From assembly GCF_001702265.1 (NCBI RefSeq), contig NZ_MAUE01000008.1, positions 13,372 to 77,371 of the forward strand: a DNA stretch of 64,000 nucleotides, written 5' to 3'. Below, one piece after another: positions 47,662-57,850 of the stretch. The notes below the pieces were generated by a model that saw only the letters and a program-made list of their open reading frames with translations, was not told where the DNA came from and ran no database searches. Numbering within the stretch: position 1 is the first letter of the stretch; every line of letters starts with the position of its first letter. The stretch is from Pseudomonas aylmerensis. Lineage in GTDB: Bacteria > Pseudomonadota > Gammaproteobacteria > Pseudomonadales > Pseudomonadaceae. Both the position numbers and the translations under genes were made by a program.

Positions 47662-47725
47662 TTGCCGGCGATGGCGGTGTATCAGTCAATGAAAAGATCG
47701 ACTGATACACCGCTATCGCCGGCAA
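47662..47725. repeat. REP-like inverted repeat between the efflux operon and tamB
   Basis: TTGCCGGCGATGGCGGTGTA and then TCAGTC pair with GACTGA and TACACCGCTATCGCCGGCAA across a 12-nt loop: a 26-bp arm with one mismatch. It lies just after the tamB stop (leftward) and may end that transcript. Confidence 0.75.
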
Positions 47726-47735
47726 CAGGGGAAGG

Positions 47736-50700
47736 TCAGAAATCGCGCTTGTAGAAGATATCCAGGGAGCTGGCCACGCCGCTCGCCACTTCCAGGTACA
47801 CCTTCTTGCTCAGCAGATAACGCAAGGCAATGGTGCTGGCCGGTTCGAACACCCCGACCCCGTAGCGCAGGCTGAGTTTCTCGGTGATCTTGCCGCTGGC
47901 TACCACCGCCGTGGTGGTGCCACTGCCTTGGGTGTCGAGGTCAAAATCCTGGATACCGAGTTTGTTGGCGATGTCCGAGGTCACCCCGGCGCTGCCCATC
48001 AGCCCCAGGCCCAAGGCGGCTTGGGCAAGCATGTTGTTGTCTTCACCCGTGCTGCTCAGCGGGCGCCCCAGTACCAGGTAGGACAGCGCCTGCTCCTGGC
48101 TCATCGCCGGCTCCGAGAAGATCTGCGTGGTCGGCTGCTCGGCACTGCCGCTGAGGCGGATACCGGCGACCACGTCGTCGGTCTTGCGGACCGCTTCGAT
48201 GTCCAGGTAGGGCTGGTCGATCGGCCCGGCGAACAGCAGGCGTGCGCGACGCACATCGAGTCGCTGCCCGTAGGCGCGGTAGCGGCCGTCGTTGAGCCAC
48301 AGCTCGCCACGGGTGTCCATGTTGTCGCCGATGTGCACATGGCCCTGCACCTTGGCGGTCAGGCCGAAGCCGGCGAAGTTGAGCTTGTCCTCGCCCACCG
48401 CGACGTCGATATCCATGGCCATCGCCATTGGCGGCTTACCCTCCTCGGTCTGGCTGCCGACGATCACCGTGTCGTCCGAGACCTTGACCGTCGACGGCGG
48501 CAGCTCACGCACGGTGATGTCGCCGCGCGGGATCTGCACCTTGCCGGCAATCGCCAGTTTGTCGTTCTTCAGGCTGATCTTCAGGTCGGGCGCCACTTCC
48601 AGCACCGCATAAGGCTCTACCGTGACCGGCAGTTGCGAGCCTTGCAGGCTGAGGTCCACCACCAGCGCCTGGCCCCAGTCGATCTGGCCCTTGAGGCTGC
48701 CCTGCCCGGCCTTGCCACTGCGCCATGCGCCATTCAATTGCACACTCTCGCCGGCAATCAGCGCCTGCACGTTCAGGCCTTCAAGGCTGACCGGCAGTTG
48801 CGGCCCGGACACTTCACCGCCCACCAGGTTGACGTTGCCGTTGACCTGCGGTGCCAGCAATCCGCCGGAAATCCGCCCGCTGCCGTTGAGCTTGCCGGTG
48901 AGTTTTTCCACCATCGGCACAAACGGCCGCGCCACGGCGAGGTCGAGGCCAGTGAGGCTGAAGTTGCCGGTGATCGGCTTGTTTTTCGGCAGTGGATTGA
49001 TCTGCGCCTGCAGCAACAGCTCGCCGAGCTGGCCGCCACGGAAGTTCAGCTGGGTGTCGATGCGCTTGGGGTTGAGGGTGGTTTCCAGCTTGAGGGTGTC
49101 ATAGGGGAAATCCAGCCACTGGTCCTTGTCCCTGACGCGCATGGTGCCGCCGCTGGCATCCACCGAGATCACGCCTTTGGGCCCGCTGTCGGGCAGGTCG
49201 AGTTGCACGTCGGCATTCAGCTTGCCCTGCCACGCGAAGTCCTTGGGCAAAAACGCCGCCAGGCTGTCGATGGGGAACTGCTTGAGGTGGTAGCGCAGCT
49301 TCGGCTCGGGCATCAGGCGCTGGTCTTCACCGCACAGGCTGGCCGCGCCGGACACCCAGCAGTGCGCGGCAAATGTCAGCTTGCCGTCGGCCAGGCGTTC
49401 GATTTTTGCCGGGGCCTGCAGCTTCCAGTCCTGGCCCCCGGCTTGCACATCGCCACTGGCCAGGCGCCCGCGCCAGTTGCCTTTATCGAGGTTGCCATCC
49501 AGGGCCAGGGCCAGTTTGACCAACGGACCGGCCAGGTCCAATTGGACCTTCTGGCTCTTGATATCGCCTTGGGCACTGGCCGTGAGGGTGCCGACCTGGG
49601 TGTCGCCGGCCTGGATGCCGCTGCCCTTGAGGTCGATCCTGGCGCGCTGGGCGCTGTCCAGGTTGGCGTCCAGGCTCAGGCTTTGCAGGCGATTATCGGC
49701 GAATGCCAGTTGCTGGCCCTTGAGGTCGAGCTTGCCTTGCGGCGCCTGGAGGCTGCCGGCCACGTCGAGCCGGCCATTGACCTGCCCGCGCAGCTGCGGC
49801 CACAGCTGGGCCAGGCGCGCCAGCTTGATATCGATCTGCCCGGCCAGGCGTTGCTGCAGGCTGCCGCTGCCGTTGATGCGGTTGTCGCCCAGGCGAATAT
49901 CCAGGTTGGCCAGGGTCCATTGCTCGCCCGCGCCTTCGGCCTTGGCGGCCAGCACGGCGGTTTGCCCGCGCAGGCGGCCCTTGAGGTCGAGGTCGGCGTT
50001 GAGCTTGAGCTGTTCGTTCTTGAATTCACCTTGGCTGCGCAGCGGTCCGGCCAGGGTGCCGGGCAACTCGGCGACCCAGTACGCCGGGTTCAGCGCCGAC
50101 AGGTCCAGCGCGGTGTCCCAGGCGATGCCGTCGGCAAACTGCAGGTTGAGGTGGCCTTCGGCCTTGCCTTGGCCGGCGCTGAGTTTCAGCTCGGGCAGGA
50201 ACACTTGCTTGAGGTCGCCGCTGAAGGGCGTGATCACCGTGAACTTGCCAGCCGGGCCGTCGAGGTCGGCCTTGAGATTGCCGAGGTAGTTGCCGTCCTT
50301 GTAGGAGACTTCACCGTTGAAGGTGCGCAATACGACCTGCGGCTCGTCGATCAGCGGGTACAGGCGATGCCACGGGAAGTCCAGCCAATCGATCCTGGCC
50401 TCGGCGCTGAAGCCTTGTTGCCAGTCCAGCTGCGCCGTGAGCTTCAGGCTCTGGCGGTCACCGGCATTCAGGTCGAGGCCGGCGATCTGCGCGCCCTTGG
50501 CGTCGACCTTGCCTTGCAACAGCAGGTCCACCGGGCCTTTTTCCGCCGGCAGCACGGCCTTGCCCAGCAGTTGGTAGCCGCTGCTCAAGTCGCCCTTGGC
50601 GCTGAGGTCGAGTTGATTGAGTTGCAGGGTGTCGGGCAAATCCGCGCTCGGCTTGAAGCCGTCCGCGGTGATGTGCAACTGCGCGGGCAGGTTTTCCGCC

Positions 50701-51410
50701 AGGGGTTGCAGCTCGCCGCGCAGTTTGGCCGGCAGGTAACCGCTGCTGTCGGCGTCGAGCTTGAGGGTCTTGAGCAAATCGCCCTCGACCTTGAGCGCCA
50801 CTTTCCACGGCGCACCGCCGGGGGCGTAAGGCAGGCTCAGGTCACCGCTGGCGGTCAACGGCCAGTCGCCGCTGGGTTGCAGCAGGCCGGCAAGGTCCAG
50901 CACCAGGTCGTCGCGTTGCAGGTGCACCGAGTCGATCTGCATCCCGGCGGCGGTCCAGTGCGCTGCCAGCTGCAGGCCCTTGAGTTCCTCGCTGCCATTG
51001 AACAGCAGGCTGCCGACGCGAACGTCGCCCAATTGAATGGAAACGGGCATCTTCAGATCCGGCAATTGAATCGGCCCGCTGCTCTCTTCGGTGCTCGGCG
51101 CAAACTGCAGGCTGACTTGATCCACGTCCAGGCGATTGATGCACACGGTCATGCGCAACAGGCACGCCGGTGACCAATCCAAGGTCGGCGCCTTCAGCTC
51201 GACACGACTGCCGTCTTGCGCCCATAGCAGATGGTCGGCGCTCCACTGGCCGCCCAAATGGCCTTGGAAATTCTCCACGCTCAACCCCGGCACACGCCCC
51301 AGGGCCCAGCGACTGCCGGCCTGGGTGCCGAGGATTGCCCACAGTGCCAGCAACAGCACGGCGAGGATTGCCAGTACGGCCAGCCCCGCTATTTTCACAC
51401 CACGCATCAC
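47736..51410 (-). CDS. tamB: Translocation and assembly module subunit TamB
   Basis: A 1224-residue AsmA-like protein with one N-terminal membrane segment (IAGLAVLAILAVLLLALWAILG) and a long periplasmic beta-rich body ending in the conserved DUF490 domain (about residues 870-1224; LDIEAVRKTDDVVAGIRLSGSAEQPTTQIFSEPAMSQEQALSYLVLGRPL, and ending in aromatic FYKRDF). It bridges the periplasm and works with TamA in outer-membrane protein insertion or phospholipid transfer. It overlaps tamA by 4 nt. Confidence 0.95.
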   Translation of the reverse strand: MMRGVKIAGLAVLAILAVLLLALWAILGTQAGSRWALGRVPGLSVENFQGHLGGQWSADHLLWAQDGSRVELKAPTLDWSPACLLRMTVCINRLDVDQVSLQFAPSTEESSGPIQLPDLKMPVSIQLGDVRVGSLLFNGSEELKGLQLAAHWTAAGMQIDSVHLQRDDLVLDLAGLLQPSGDWPLTASGDLSLPYAPGGAPWKVALKVEGDLLKTLKLDADSSGYLPAKLRGELQPLAENLPAQLHITADGFKPSADLPDTLQLNQLDLSAKGDLSSGYQLLGKAVLPAEKGPVDLLLQGKVDAKGAQIAGLDLNAGDRQSLKLTAQLDWQQGFSAEARIDWLDFPWHRLYPLIDEPQVVLRTFNGEVSYKDGNYLGNLKADLDGPAGKFTVITPFSGDLKQVFLPELKLSAGQGKAEGHLNLQFADGIAWDTALDLSALNPAYWVAELPGTLAGPLRSQGEFKNEQLKLNADLDLKGRLRGQTAVLAAKAEGAGEQWTLANLDIRLGDNRINGSGSLQQRLAGQIDIKLARLAQLWPQLRGQVNGRLDVAGSLQAPQGKLDLKGQQLAFADNRLQSLSLDANLDSAQRARIDLKGSGIQAGDTQVGTLTASAQGDIKSQKVQLDLAGPLVKLALALDGNLDKGNWRGRLASGDVQAGGQDWKLQAPAKIERLADGKLTFAAHCWVSGAASLCGEDQRLMPEPKLRYHLKQFPIDSLAAFLPKDFAWQGKLNADVQLDLPDSGPKGVISVDASGGTMRVRDKDQWLDFPYDTLKLETTLNPKRIDTQLNFRGGQLGELLLQAQINPLPKNKPITGNFSLTGLDLAVARPFVPMVEKLTGKLNGSGRISGGLLAPQVNGNVNLVGGEVSGPQLPVSLEGLNVQALIAGESVQLNGAWRSGKAGQGSLKGQIDWGQALVVDLSLQGSQLPVTVEPYAVLEVAPDLKISLKNDKLAIAGKVQIPRGDITVRELPPSTVKVSDDTVIVGSQTEEGKPPMAMAMDIDVAVGEDKLNFAGFGLTAKVQGHVHIGDNMDTRGELWLNDGRYRAYGQRLDVRRARLLFAGPIDQPYLDIEAVRKTDDVVAGIRLSGSAEQPTTQIFSEPAMSQEQALSYLVLGRPLSSTGEDNNMLAQAALGLGLMGSAGVTSDIANKLGIQDFDLDTQGSGTTTAVVASGKITEKLSLRYGVGVFEPASTIALRYLLSKKVYLEVASGVASSLDIFYKRDF

Positions 51411-53134
51411 AGCTCAGGCCCCATGGAAAAGTGCAAACGAACGCCGCCCGGGTCTTCCAGGGCATGGGCCAGGTCCAGGCGGATCGGCCCCACCGGCGAG
51501 ACCCAGCGAATGCCGACACCAACACCGGTCTTGAGGCTGGGCAGCTCCAGGGAATTGAACGAGTTGCCCTGGTCGATAAAGGTTGCGATCCGCCATTTCT
51601 CGGCGATGGAGTATTGGTACTCGGCGCTCAGGGCCACCATGTAGCGGCCGCCGATACGGTCACCGCGGTCGTTCTCAGGGGAGAGCGTCTGGTACTCGTA
51701 ACCACGCACGCTCTGGTCGCCACCGGCGAAGAAGCGCAGCGACGGCGGCACCGACTTGTAGCCATTGGTCGCGCTGCCGCCGACCTGGGCCCGGGCCAGG
51801 AACCGGTGGTTGTCCCACAGGGTGGTCAAACCCTTGACCATGGCCGTGCCGTAAAGCAGGTTGGTATCGGAGCCCAGGCCCTCCTTCGCGACCTTGGTGT
51901 CGAACTGCAGGCGGTAGCCGTTGTGCGGGTCGATGCGGTTATCGCTGCGCAGGTAGGAATAGCTGATGCCGGGCATGACCAGGTTGCTGAGTCCGGAGTC
52001 ATTGCCCAGGCGATATTCTTCGCGCTGGTATTTGAGCGAGATCACGCGGGTCCAGCCGCTGGGCAACTTGCTGTGCCATTCAGGGCCGAGGGTGAGCAAT
52101 TTACTCAAGGTGTCGGTATTGGCGATCTCTTCATTCTGGTAACCGCCGGCGAAGCGCAATTTATCAGTGAGCGGCGGGTCCAGCGGAATGTCGTACCACA
52201 GGCCGACGTTCTGGCGTGGCGCCGACAGTTCGGCCTCCCAACCATAGCTGTGGCCCTGGGGGTTGACCCAGTGACGGGTCCAGTTGGCCTTGCCGCGCGG
52301 GCCGACGTCGGTGGAGAAACCCAAGCCCAGGCCCATGGTGCGCGGCTTGCGGGTTTGCAGGTTGACGGCCACCGGGATCACGTCTTTGCTCGAGGCCGCC
52401 GGGGCGGCATCCACGCGCACGCCTTCGAAAAAGCCGCTGGCCTGCAGGTTCTGGTTGAGTTCGGCGATCAGTTCGGAATCGTAGGGGTCACCGCTTTTGA
52501 ACGGCACCATGCGTTGCAGCAGGTCTTCGTCAAACGGCGTATCGCCGGCAAAGCTGACCTTGCCCAGGGTGTAGCGCGGGCCACTGTCATAGATGAGTTC
52601 GATATCGGCGACGCCGGCCTGCGGGTCAACCGAGAGTGTCTGGCGAGTAAAGCGCCCGCTGAAAAAGCCGTAGCGCGACGCCTGGTTCTGGATCAGGCGC
52701 TTGGCGTCTTCGTAATGGCCGTGGTTGAGCACGGCGCCGGACTTGAGGTCGTCACTGGCGGGCACGCGAAACGTCTTGAGGTTCGCGGCAGGACCGTCGA
52801 CCCGAATGGTCACGTTGCGCAAATGCACCGGCTCGCCGGGGTCGATGGTGAGGATCAGGCGCGGGTTCTTGCCGCCCTTCACATCACTCTCGATCAGTGG
52901 CTGATAGAAACCCAGTGCCTGCGCGGCTTTGCGCGCCTGCTCCTCGGCGCCACGGCTGAACCGCAGCAAGGCCTCTTCATCACGATCGCCCACCCCGCCG
53001 ATATAGCCTTCGATGTTGGCTTTCAACGCGTCGTTTGATGGCTTGATCCGCACGTCCAATTCGCTTTGCGCGAATGCGCCGCAGCTGGTGAACAGCAGAA
53101 CCAAGCCGCTGGTAAATCTTCCTGGAAACTTCAT
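51407..53134 (-). CDS. tamA: Translocation and assembly module subunit TamA (Omp85)
   Basis: A 575-residue outer-membrane protein with a signal peptide (to about residue 22, AFA before QSEL), three POTRA-like domains (about 25-265) and a C-terminal 16-strand barrel. The Omp85 L6 signature appears in FAGGDQSVRGYEY and GRYMVALSAEYQY, and the chain ends in a beta signal (VRLHFSMGPEL). Partner of TamB, co-transcribed with it. Confidence 0.95.
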   Translation of the reverse strand: MKFPGRFTSGLVLLFTSCGAFAQSELDVRIKPSNDALKANIEGYIGGVGDRDEEALLRFSRGAEEQARKAAQALGFYQPLIESDVKGGKNPRLILTIDPGEPVHLRNVTIRVDGPAANLKTFRVPASDDLKSGAVLNHGHYEDAKRLIQNQASRYGFFSGRFTRQTLSVDPQAGVADIELIYDSGPRYTLGKVSFAGDTPFDEDLLQRMVPFKSGDPYDSELIAELNQNLQASGFFEGVRVDAAPAASSKDVIPVAVNLQTRKPRTMGLGLGFSTDVGPRGKANWTRHWVNPQGHSYGWEAELSAPRQNVGLWYDIPLDPPLTDKLRFAGGYQNEEIANTDTLSKLLTLGPEWHSKLPSGWTRVISLKYQREEYRLGNDSGLSNLVMPGISYSYLRSDNRIDPHNGYRLQFDTKVAKEGLGSDTNLLYGTAMVKGLTTLWDNHRFLARAQVGGSATNGYKSVPPSLRFFAGGDQSVRGYEYQTLSPENDRGDRIGGRYMVALSAEYQYSIAEKWRIATFIDQGNSFNSLELPSLKTGVGVGIRWVSPVGPIRLDLAHALEDPGGVRLHFSMGPEL

Positions 53135-53198
53135 AGGCGCGGATGCTACACGAGCAAGGGAGACTCTTTGAACTCAGAATTGTCTGAATAATTCTGTC

Positions 53199-53849
53199 TT
53201 AAGCCGTTGCAGCATGTAACACCTGCGGATTGGGGTGGAAAAAAACGTGCTCAAGGACAGGTCCTATAGCGACTTCGCCGATTTCCTCGTAGCCCTGACG
53301 CTTGTAGAACTCCAGATAGCGAGAATTCCCCGTATCCAGCACCACACCGGACGAATGCGGGTCTTCGGCGCACCAATTGTGTACGGCTTCCAGCAGTTGC
53401 TCGCCGTAATGCTTGCCCTGGAATTGCGGATGAATGCCCAGCAGCGGCAGCACATGCACCGATTCGCTGGGCAGGCAGGCCAACACCGCCTGATGGTATT
53501 CGAGGTAGCGACGGGTGCCGCGCACACCGGTGCTCAACCACATGCGCAGCTGCCAGGCCCAGCTTTCGGTGATCCCCAGGCGCCGTTGCGGGGGGGCGAT
53601 CAACGCGATGCCGATCAGGCGGTCGTTGATGAACAGGCCAATCGCCGGCAGTTTCTGGAAAAAGTGCTGCTTGACCAGCTCGCGCACGGTGGCACGGACC
53701 CGTTGTTCATAGCCTGGGCGCTCGGCCTCAAAGATGTAGGCGAACGTCGGCTCATGCCGATAGGCCTGGTACAGCAGGGAGCGGGCCTCGCGGGAATAGC
53801 CGCTGTTGAGCAGGCGAATATCGGCAATGGCAGTCGAGGTTTCAGGCAT
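53199..53849 (-). CDS. GNAT-family N-acetyltransferase
   Basis: A 216-residue acetyltransferase. The acetyl-CoA loop is in LPLLGIHPQFQGKHYGEQLLEAV (Q-x-x-G-x-x pattern) and the C-terminal VVLDTGNSRYLEFYKRQGYEEIGE strand-helix is typical. The substrate is unknown. The ATG at 53849 has GGGAG about 9 nt upstream; an in-frame GTG eight codons earlier is less likely. It lies 64 nt upstream of tamA in the same direction but with its own start region. Confidence 0.88.
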   Translation of the reverse strand: MPETSTAIADIRLLNSGYSREARSLLYQAYRHEPTFAYIFEAERPGYEQRVRATVRELVKQHFFQKLPAIGLFINDRLIGIALIAPPQRRLGITESWAWQLRMWLSTGVRGTRRYLEYHQAVLACLPSESVHVLPLLGIHPQFQGKHYGEQLLEAVHNWCAEDPHSSGVVLDTGNSRYLEFYKRQGYEEIGEVAIGPVLEHVFFHPNPQVLHAATA

Positions 53850-54018
53850 ACAGTCAATCTCCCTGGGCACCACTCAAAAGGTGGCGTTCTTATGGGTACG
53901 AACCTACGCAGCATCAGTCGTTCCCAGACATTAGCAGTGCATCTGTCCTACCGCCACGCTGGCCCCCGTCCGACTTGTCCGCTAGCATCGCCCTTTTGCC
54001 AGGACTGGACTGCCGACC

Positions 54019-54831
54019 ATGAAAATCGTCTCCTTCAATATCAACGGGCTGCGCGCCCGCCCTCATCAGCTGGCGGCGCTGATTGAAAAACACCAGCCCG
54101 ACGTGATCGGCCTGCAGGAAACCAAGGTCCACGACGACCAGTTCCCCCTCGCCGAAGTGCAGGCCTTGGGCTATCACGTGTACTACCACGGGCAAAAAGG
54201 TCACTACGGCGTGGCGCTGCTGTCGCGCAAAGAAGCCTTGAGCGTGCACAAAGGCTTTGCCAGCGATGAAGAAGACGCCCAGCGCCGCTTTATCTGGGGC
54301 ACCTTCGCCGACGAGAACGGCCAGCCGGTCACCATCATGAACGGCTATTTTCCCCAGGGCGAAAGCCGTGACCACCCCACCAAGTTCCCGGCCAAGCAGC
54401 GCTTCTACGCAGACTTGCAGCAACTGCTGGAAAGCCAGTTCAGCAATGACCAGGCACTGGTGGTGATGGGTGATGTGAATATTTCCCCGGAAGATTGCGA
54501 CATCGGCATCGGCGCCGACAACGCCAAACGCTGGCTGAAAACCGGCAAGTGCAGCTTCCTGCCGGAAGAGCGCGAGTGGATGGCACGCCTGAAGAACTGG
54601 GGCCTGGTGGACAGCTTCCGCCACCTCAACCCGGACGTGGCCGACCGTTTCAGCTGGTTCGACTACCGCAGCCGCGGGTTTGAAGACGAGCCCAAGCGCG
54701 GGCTGCGCATCGACGTGATCCTCGCATCCAATGGCCTGGTGCCACGGGTCAAGGATGCCGGGGTGGATTACGAATTGCGCGGGCTGGAAAAACCGTCGGA
54801 CCATGCGCCGATCTGGCTTGAACTGAGCTGA
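54019..54831 (+). CDS. xthA: Exodeoxyribonuclease III
   Basis: A 270-residue AP endonuclease/3'-exonuclease of the ExoIII family, acting in base excision repair. Active-site elements are [10 protein letters not shown], the metal ligand in [31 protein letters not shown] and the C-terminal [10 protein letters not shown]. It is divergent from the GNAT gene and followed by a perfect hairpin. Confidence 0.96.
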   Translation: MKIVSFNINGLRARPHQLAALIEKHQPDVIGLQETKVHDDQFPLAEVQALGYHVYYHGQKGHYGVALLSRKEALSVHKGFASDEEDAQRRFIWGTFADENGQPVTIMNGYFPQGESRDHPTKFPAKQRFYADLQQLLESQFSNDQALVVMGDVNISPEDCDIGIGADNAKRWLKTGKCSFLPEEREWMARLKNWGLVDSFRHLNPDVADRFSWFDYRSRGFEDEPKRGLRIDVILASNGLVPRVKDAGVDYELRGLEKPSDHAPIWLELS

Positions 54832-54843
54832 CCACACGCTCCA

Positions 54844-54873
54844 CTGTAGGAGCCGGCTTGCCGGCTCCTACAG
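54844..54873. repeat. Perfect REP hairpin after xthA
   Basis: CTGTAGGAGCCGG-CTTG-CCGGCTCCTACAG is a perfect 13-bp stem starting 12 nt after the xthA stop. Same family as the hairpin at 36875. Confidence 0.8.
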
Positions 54874-54945
54874 GTGCTCGTCACATGAATGCAATCTTGC
54901 TGACTTAATCTCGCCGCACCCCCTTTGGCTTGAGAAGGTGCCGGC

Positions 54946-56277
54946 ATGATGCTGCGCGTTCTGTTAGTGCTGACCCTTTTTCCTTTCTTCGCTGTCGCTG
55001 CTTCCCTCCCCGTTCCCGAGCAAGGCCCCGCCTTGCGCATCCAGGGCTCCAACACCATCGGTGCGGCGCTCGGCCCCGCGCTGGTCAAGGGCTTGATGGA
55101 ACATCAAGGCTTACAGGGCGTGCACAGTGAGCCTGGCGATGGCGCCAATGAACAGCGGGTCATCGGCAAGACGCGCCAGGGCAAGACCGTGACCATCGAA
55201 GTCGCGGCCCACGGTTCCAGCACCGGATTTGCCGCACTGAAAAAAGCCGGCGCCGACCTTGCAGCGTCGTCGCGTCCGATCAAGGACAGCGAGCTGGTGG
55301 ACCTCGAACCCCTGGGCGACCTGAAAGGCCCCGGCGCCGAGCAGGTGATCGCCATCGACGGCCTGGCCATCATCCTCAATCCGCAAAACCCACTGAACAC
55401 GTTGAATACCGAACAACTGGCGCAGATCTTCAACGGCGAAGCCAGCACTTGGGAGGCTCTCGGTGGCATCGGCGGGCCCATTCACGTGTACGCGCGCGAT
55501 GATCAATCCGGCACTTACGACACGTTCAAGGAACTGGTGCTGAATCGGCGCAGCAAGCCTCTCGTCGCATCAGCCAAGCGTTTCGAGTCCAGCGAAGCGC
55601 TGTCCGATGCGGTCAGCCAGGATCCCCAGGGCATCGGTTTCATCGGCCTGCCCTACGTGCGCCAGGCCAAGGCGGTGGCGATTGTCGACGGCGATTCGCA
55701 ACCGATGCTGGCGCTCAATAGCCTGATCGCTACCGAGGATTACCCGCTGTCGCGCCGCTTGTTCTTTTACCTGCCACCGTCCGGGCGCAACCCCTGGGCC
55801 AAGGCGCTCGTGGACTTCACCCAGACCAGCAAGGGCCAGGCGATCGTCGCGGCCAACGGGTTTATCGCACAGCAGGTGCAGGCGATCGCGGTGCAGCCAC
55901 GTCCATCGATGCCCGAGGATTATCAGGCCATCGCCCGTGAGGCCCAGCGGCTGACAGTGAATTTTCGTTTCGAGGAAGGCAGCGCAAGCCTCGACAACAA
56001 GGCGCGCCAGGATCTGCAGCGCGTGGTGACGTACCTGAAAAGCCATGAAAAGCTGGATAAACAAGTGACGCTGGTGGGTTTCGGCGACGCCAAGAACGAC
56101 CCGCAGCGCGCCGCGCTGCTGTCGAAGTTGCGCGCGATGGCGGTGCGCCGTGAGCTGGTCAAGAGCGGCGTGGTACTACGCGATATCCGTGGGTTCGGCG
56201 CGCAGATGCCGGTGGCGGCGAATACGGCGGACGAGGGACGGATCAAGAATCGGCGGGTGGAGGTGTGGGTGTACTGA
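54946..56277 (+). CDS. Periplasmic phosphate-binding-like protein fused to OmpA-like domain
   Basis: A 443-residue protein: signal peptide (about 1-18, FAVAA), a PstS-type binding domain (about 28-300; RIQGSNTIGAALGPALV, HGSSTGFAALKKAGADLAASSRPIK, IFNGEASTWEALGG, RDDQSGTYDTFKELVL), then an OmpA-like peptidoglycan-binding domain (about 335-443; NFRFEEGSASLDNKARQDLQ, VGFGDAKNDPQRAALLSKLR, ENRRVEV-type end as KNRRVEVWVY). It should be held at the cell wall and may sense or capture phosphate or another oxyanion. No phosphate transporter genes are nearby. The ATG at 54946 is preceded by GAGAAGG. Confidence 0.85.
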   Translation: MMLRVLLVLTLFPFFAVAASLPVPEQGPALRIQGSNTIGAALGPALVKGLMEHQGLQGVHSEPGDGANEQRVIGKTRQGKTVTIEVAAHGSSTGFAALKKAGADLAASSRPIKDSELVDLEPLGDLKGPGAEQVIAIDGLAIILNPQNPLNTLNTEQLAQIFNGEASTWEALGGIGGPIHVYARDDQSGTYDTFKELVLNRRSKPLVASAKRFESSEALSDAVSQDPQGIGFIGLPYVRQAKAVAIVDGDSQPMLALNSLIATEDYPLSRRLFFYLPPSGRNPWAKALVDFTQTSKGQAIVAANGFIAQQVQAIAVQPRPSMPEDYQAIAREAQRLTVNFRFEEGSASLDNKARQDLQRVVTYLKSHEKLDKQVTLVGFGDAKNDPQRAALLSKLRAMAVRRELVKSGVVLRDIRGFGAQMPVAANTADEGRIKNRRVEVWVY

Positions 56278-56310
56278 AAAGCGCCAAGCAAGCGCCCAGT
56301 AACCACCCTG

Positions 56311-56442
56311 TGGTGAGCGGGCTTGCCCCGCGTTGGGCTGCGCAGCAGGCCCGATCAAGAACGCCGCGGTCCTTCAGGTAAATAGGGTACTCAGGTTTCA
56401 GGGGGGCTTCGCCCCCCCAACGCGGGGCAAGCCCGCTCACCA
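56311..56442. repeat. Long perfect inverted repeat after the PstS-OmpA gene
   Basis: The 27-bp arms, TGGTGAGCGGGCTTGCCCCG at 56311 continuing to 56337 and the exact complement at 56416-56442, flank a centre that ends in GGGGGGCTTCGCCCCCC, a tight hairpin of its own. It lies between converging genes. A diverged relative is at 58793-58845. Confidence 0.85.
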
Positions 56443-56469
56443 CAATGGAGCGCGTTTCGAGCGGCCTTT

Positions 56470-57699
56470 TTACTGCCCGCTGCGCATCAACTCTTTAGGC
56501 ACATATTTGCCGATCTCGAACTTGCCGATCGCTGCACGGTGCACTTCGTCCGGGCCGTCGGCCAGGCGCAGGGTGCGTTGCATGGCGTACATGTAGGCCA
56601 GCGGGAAGTCGTTGGACACACCAGCGCCGCCGTGGATCTGGATCGCCCGGTCGATCACCTTCAAGGCGACGTTCGGGGCCACCACCTTGATCTGGGCGAT
56701 TTCGCTTTTCGCCACTTTATTGCCCACGGTGTCCATCATGTAGGCGGCCTTCAAGGTCAGCAGGCGCGCCATGTCGATTTCCATGCGCGAGTCGGCGATC
56801 TTGTCGATATTGCCACCCAGGCGCGCCAACGGCTTGCCGAACGCGGTGCGGCTGACGGAGCGTTTGCACATCAGTTCCAGCGCGCGCTCGGCCATGCCGA
56901 TTGAGCGCATGCAGTGGTGGATACGGCCCGGGCCAAGGCGCCCCTGGGCGATCTCGAAGCCACGGCCTTCACCGAGCAGCACGTTTTCATACGGCACACG
57001 CACGTTGTCAAACAGCACTTCGGCATGGCCGTGGGGGGCGTCGTCGTAACCGAACACCGGAAGTGGCCGGACGATTTTCACGCCGGGGGCGTCCACCGGC
57101 ACCAGGATCATCGAGTGTTGCTGGTGGCGCGGCGCATCCGGGTTGCTCAGGCCCATGAAGATCAGAATCTTGCAGCGCGGGTCGCAGGCGCCGGAGGTCC
57201 ACCACTTTTTACCGTTGATCACCCACTCGTCGCCCTGGCGCTCGGCGCGGGCGGCCATGTTGGTGGCGTCCGAAGAGGCCACATCCGGCTCGGTCATGGC
57301 GAATGCCGAGCGAATCTCGCCGCGCAGCAGCGGTTCGAGCCAGCGTTGCTTCTGTTCTTCATTGGCGTAGCGCACCAGCACTTCCATGTTGCCGGTGTCG
57401 GGGGCGGAGCAGTTGAACGGCTCCGGGCCCAGCAGCGAGCGGCCCATGATTTCGGCCAGCGGCGCGTATTCAAGGTTGGTCAGGCCGGCGCCCAGTTCGG
57501 ATTCGGGCAGGAACAGGTTCCACAGGCCTTCGGCCTTAGCCTTGGCTTTCAGCTCTTCCATGATGGCGGTGGGCTGCCAGCGATCACCTTCGCTGACCTG
57601 GCGTTCGAACACCGGCTCGGCCGGGTAAACGTAAGCATCCATGAACGCAGTGACGCGTTCACGCAGTTCCTGAACCTTGGGCGAATAGGCGAAATCCAT
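56470..57699 (-). CDS. Acyl-CoA dehydrogenase family protein
   Basis: A 409-residue flavoprotein of the acyl-CoA dehydrogenase family, nearest by eye to the ACAD10/11-like group. Visible motifs are [72 protein letters not shown], and the C-terminal [42 protein letters not shown]. It probably oxidises a fatty or branched acyl-CoA with FAD. AAGGGAG supports the ATG at 57699. It is divergent from the LysR regulator at 57851. Confidence 0.92.
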   Translation of the reverse strand: MDFAYSPKVQELRERVTAFMDAYVYPAEPVFERQVSEGDRWQPTAIMEELKAKAKAEGLWNLFLPESELGAGLTNLEYAPLAEIMGRSLLGPEPFNCSAPDTGNMEVLVRYANEEQKQRWLEPLLRGEIRSAFAMTEPDVASSDATNMAARAERQGDEWVINGKKWWTSGACDPRCKILIFMGLSNPDAPRHQQHSMILVPVDAPGVKIVRPLPVFGYDDAPHGHAEVLFDNVRVPYENVLLGEGRGFEIAQGRLGPGRIHHCMRSIGMAERALELMCKRSVSRTAFGKPLARLGGNIDKIADSRMEIDMARLLTLKAAYMMDTVGNKVAKSEIAQIKVVAPNVALKVIDRAIQIHGGAGVSNDFPLAYMYAMQRTLRLADGPDEVHRAAIGKFEIGKYVPKELMRSGQ

Positions 57700-57850
57700 G
57701 AGCAGCTCCCTTCTCTGAGAGGTTGTTTAGGTCATGCAATCGATGCTAGAACAGCGCTGATAATTTACCTAGCCTATTCTCGGCGTGTATTAACATTCAT
57801 CACCGATATATGATCGGCGTATGGACACCTAACAATAAGAGCGCAACGAA

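Noticed and set aside
47928..51173. 1081-codon plus-strand frame opposite tamB
   Set aside because: Antisense shadow caused by codon bias; tamB on the other strand has full family support.
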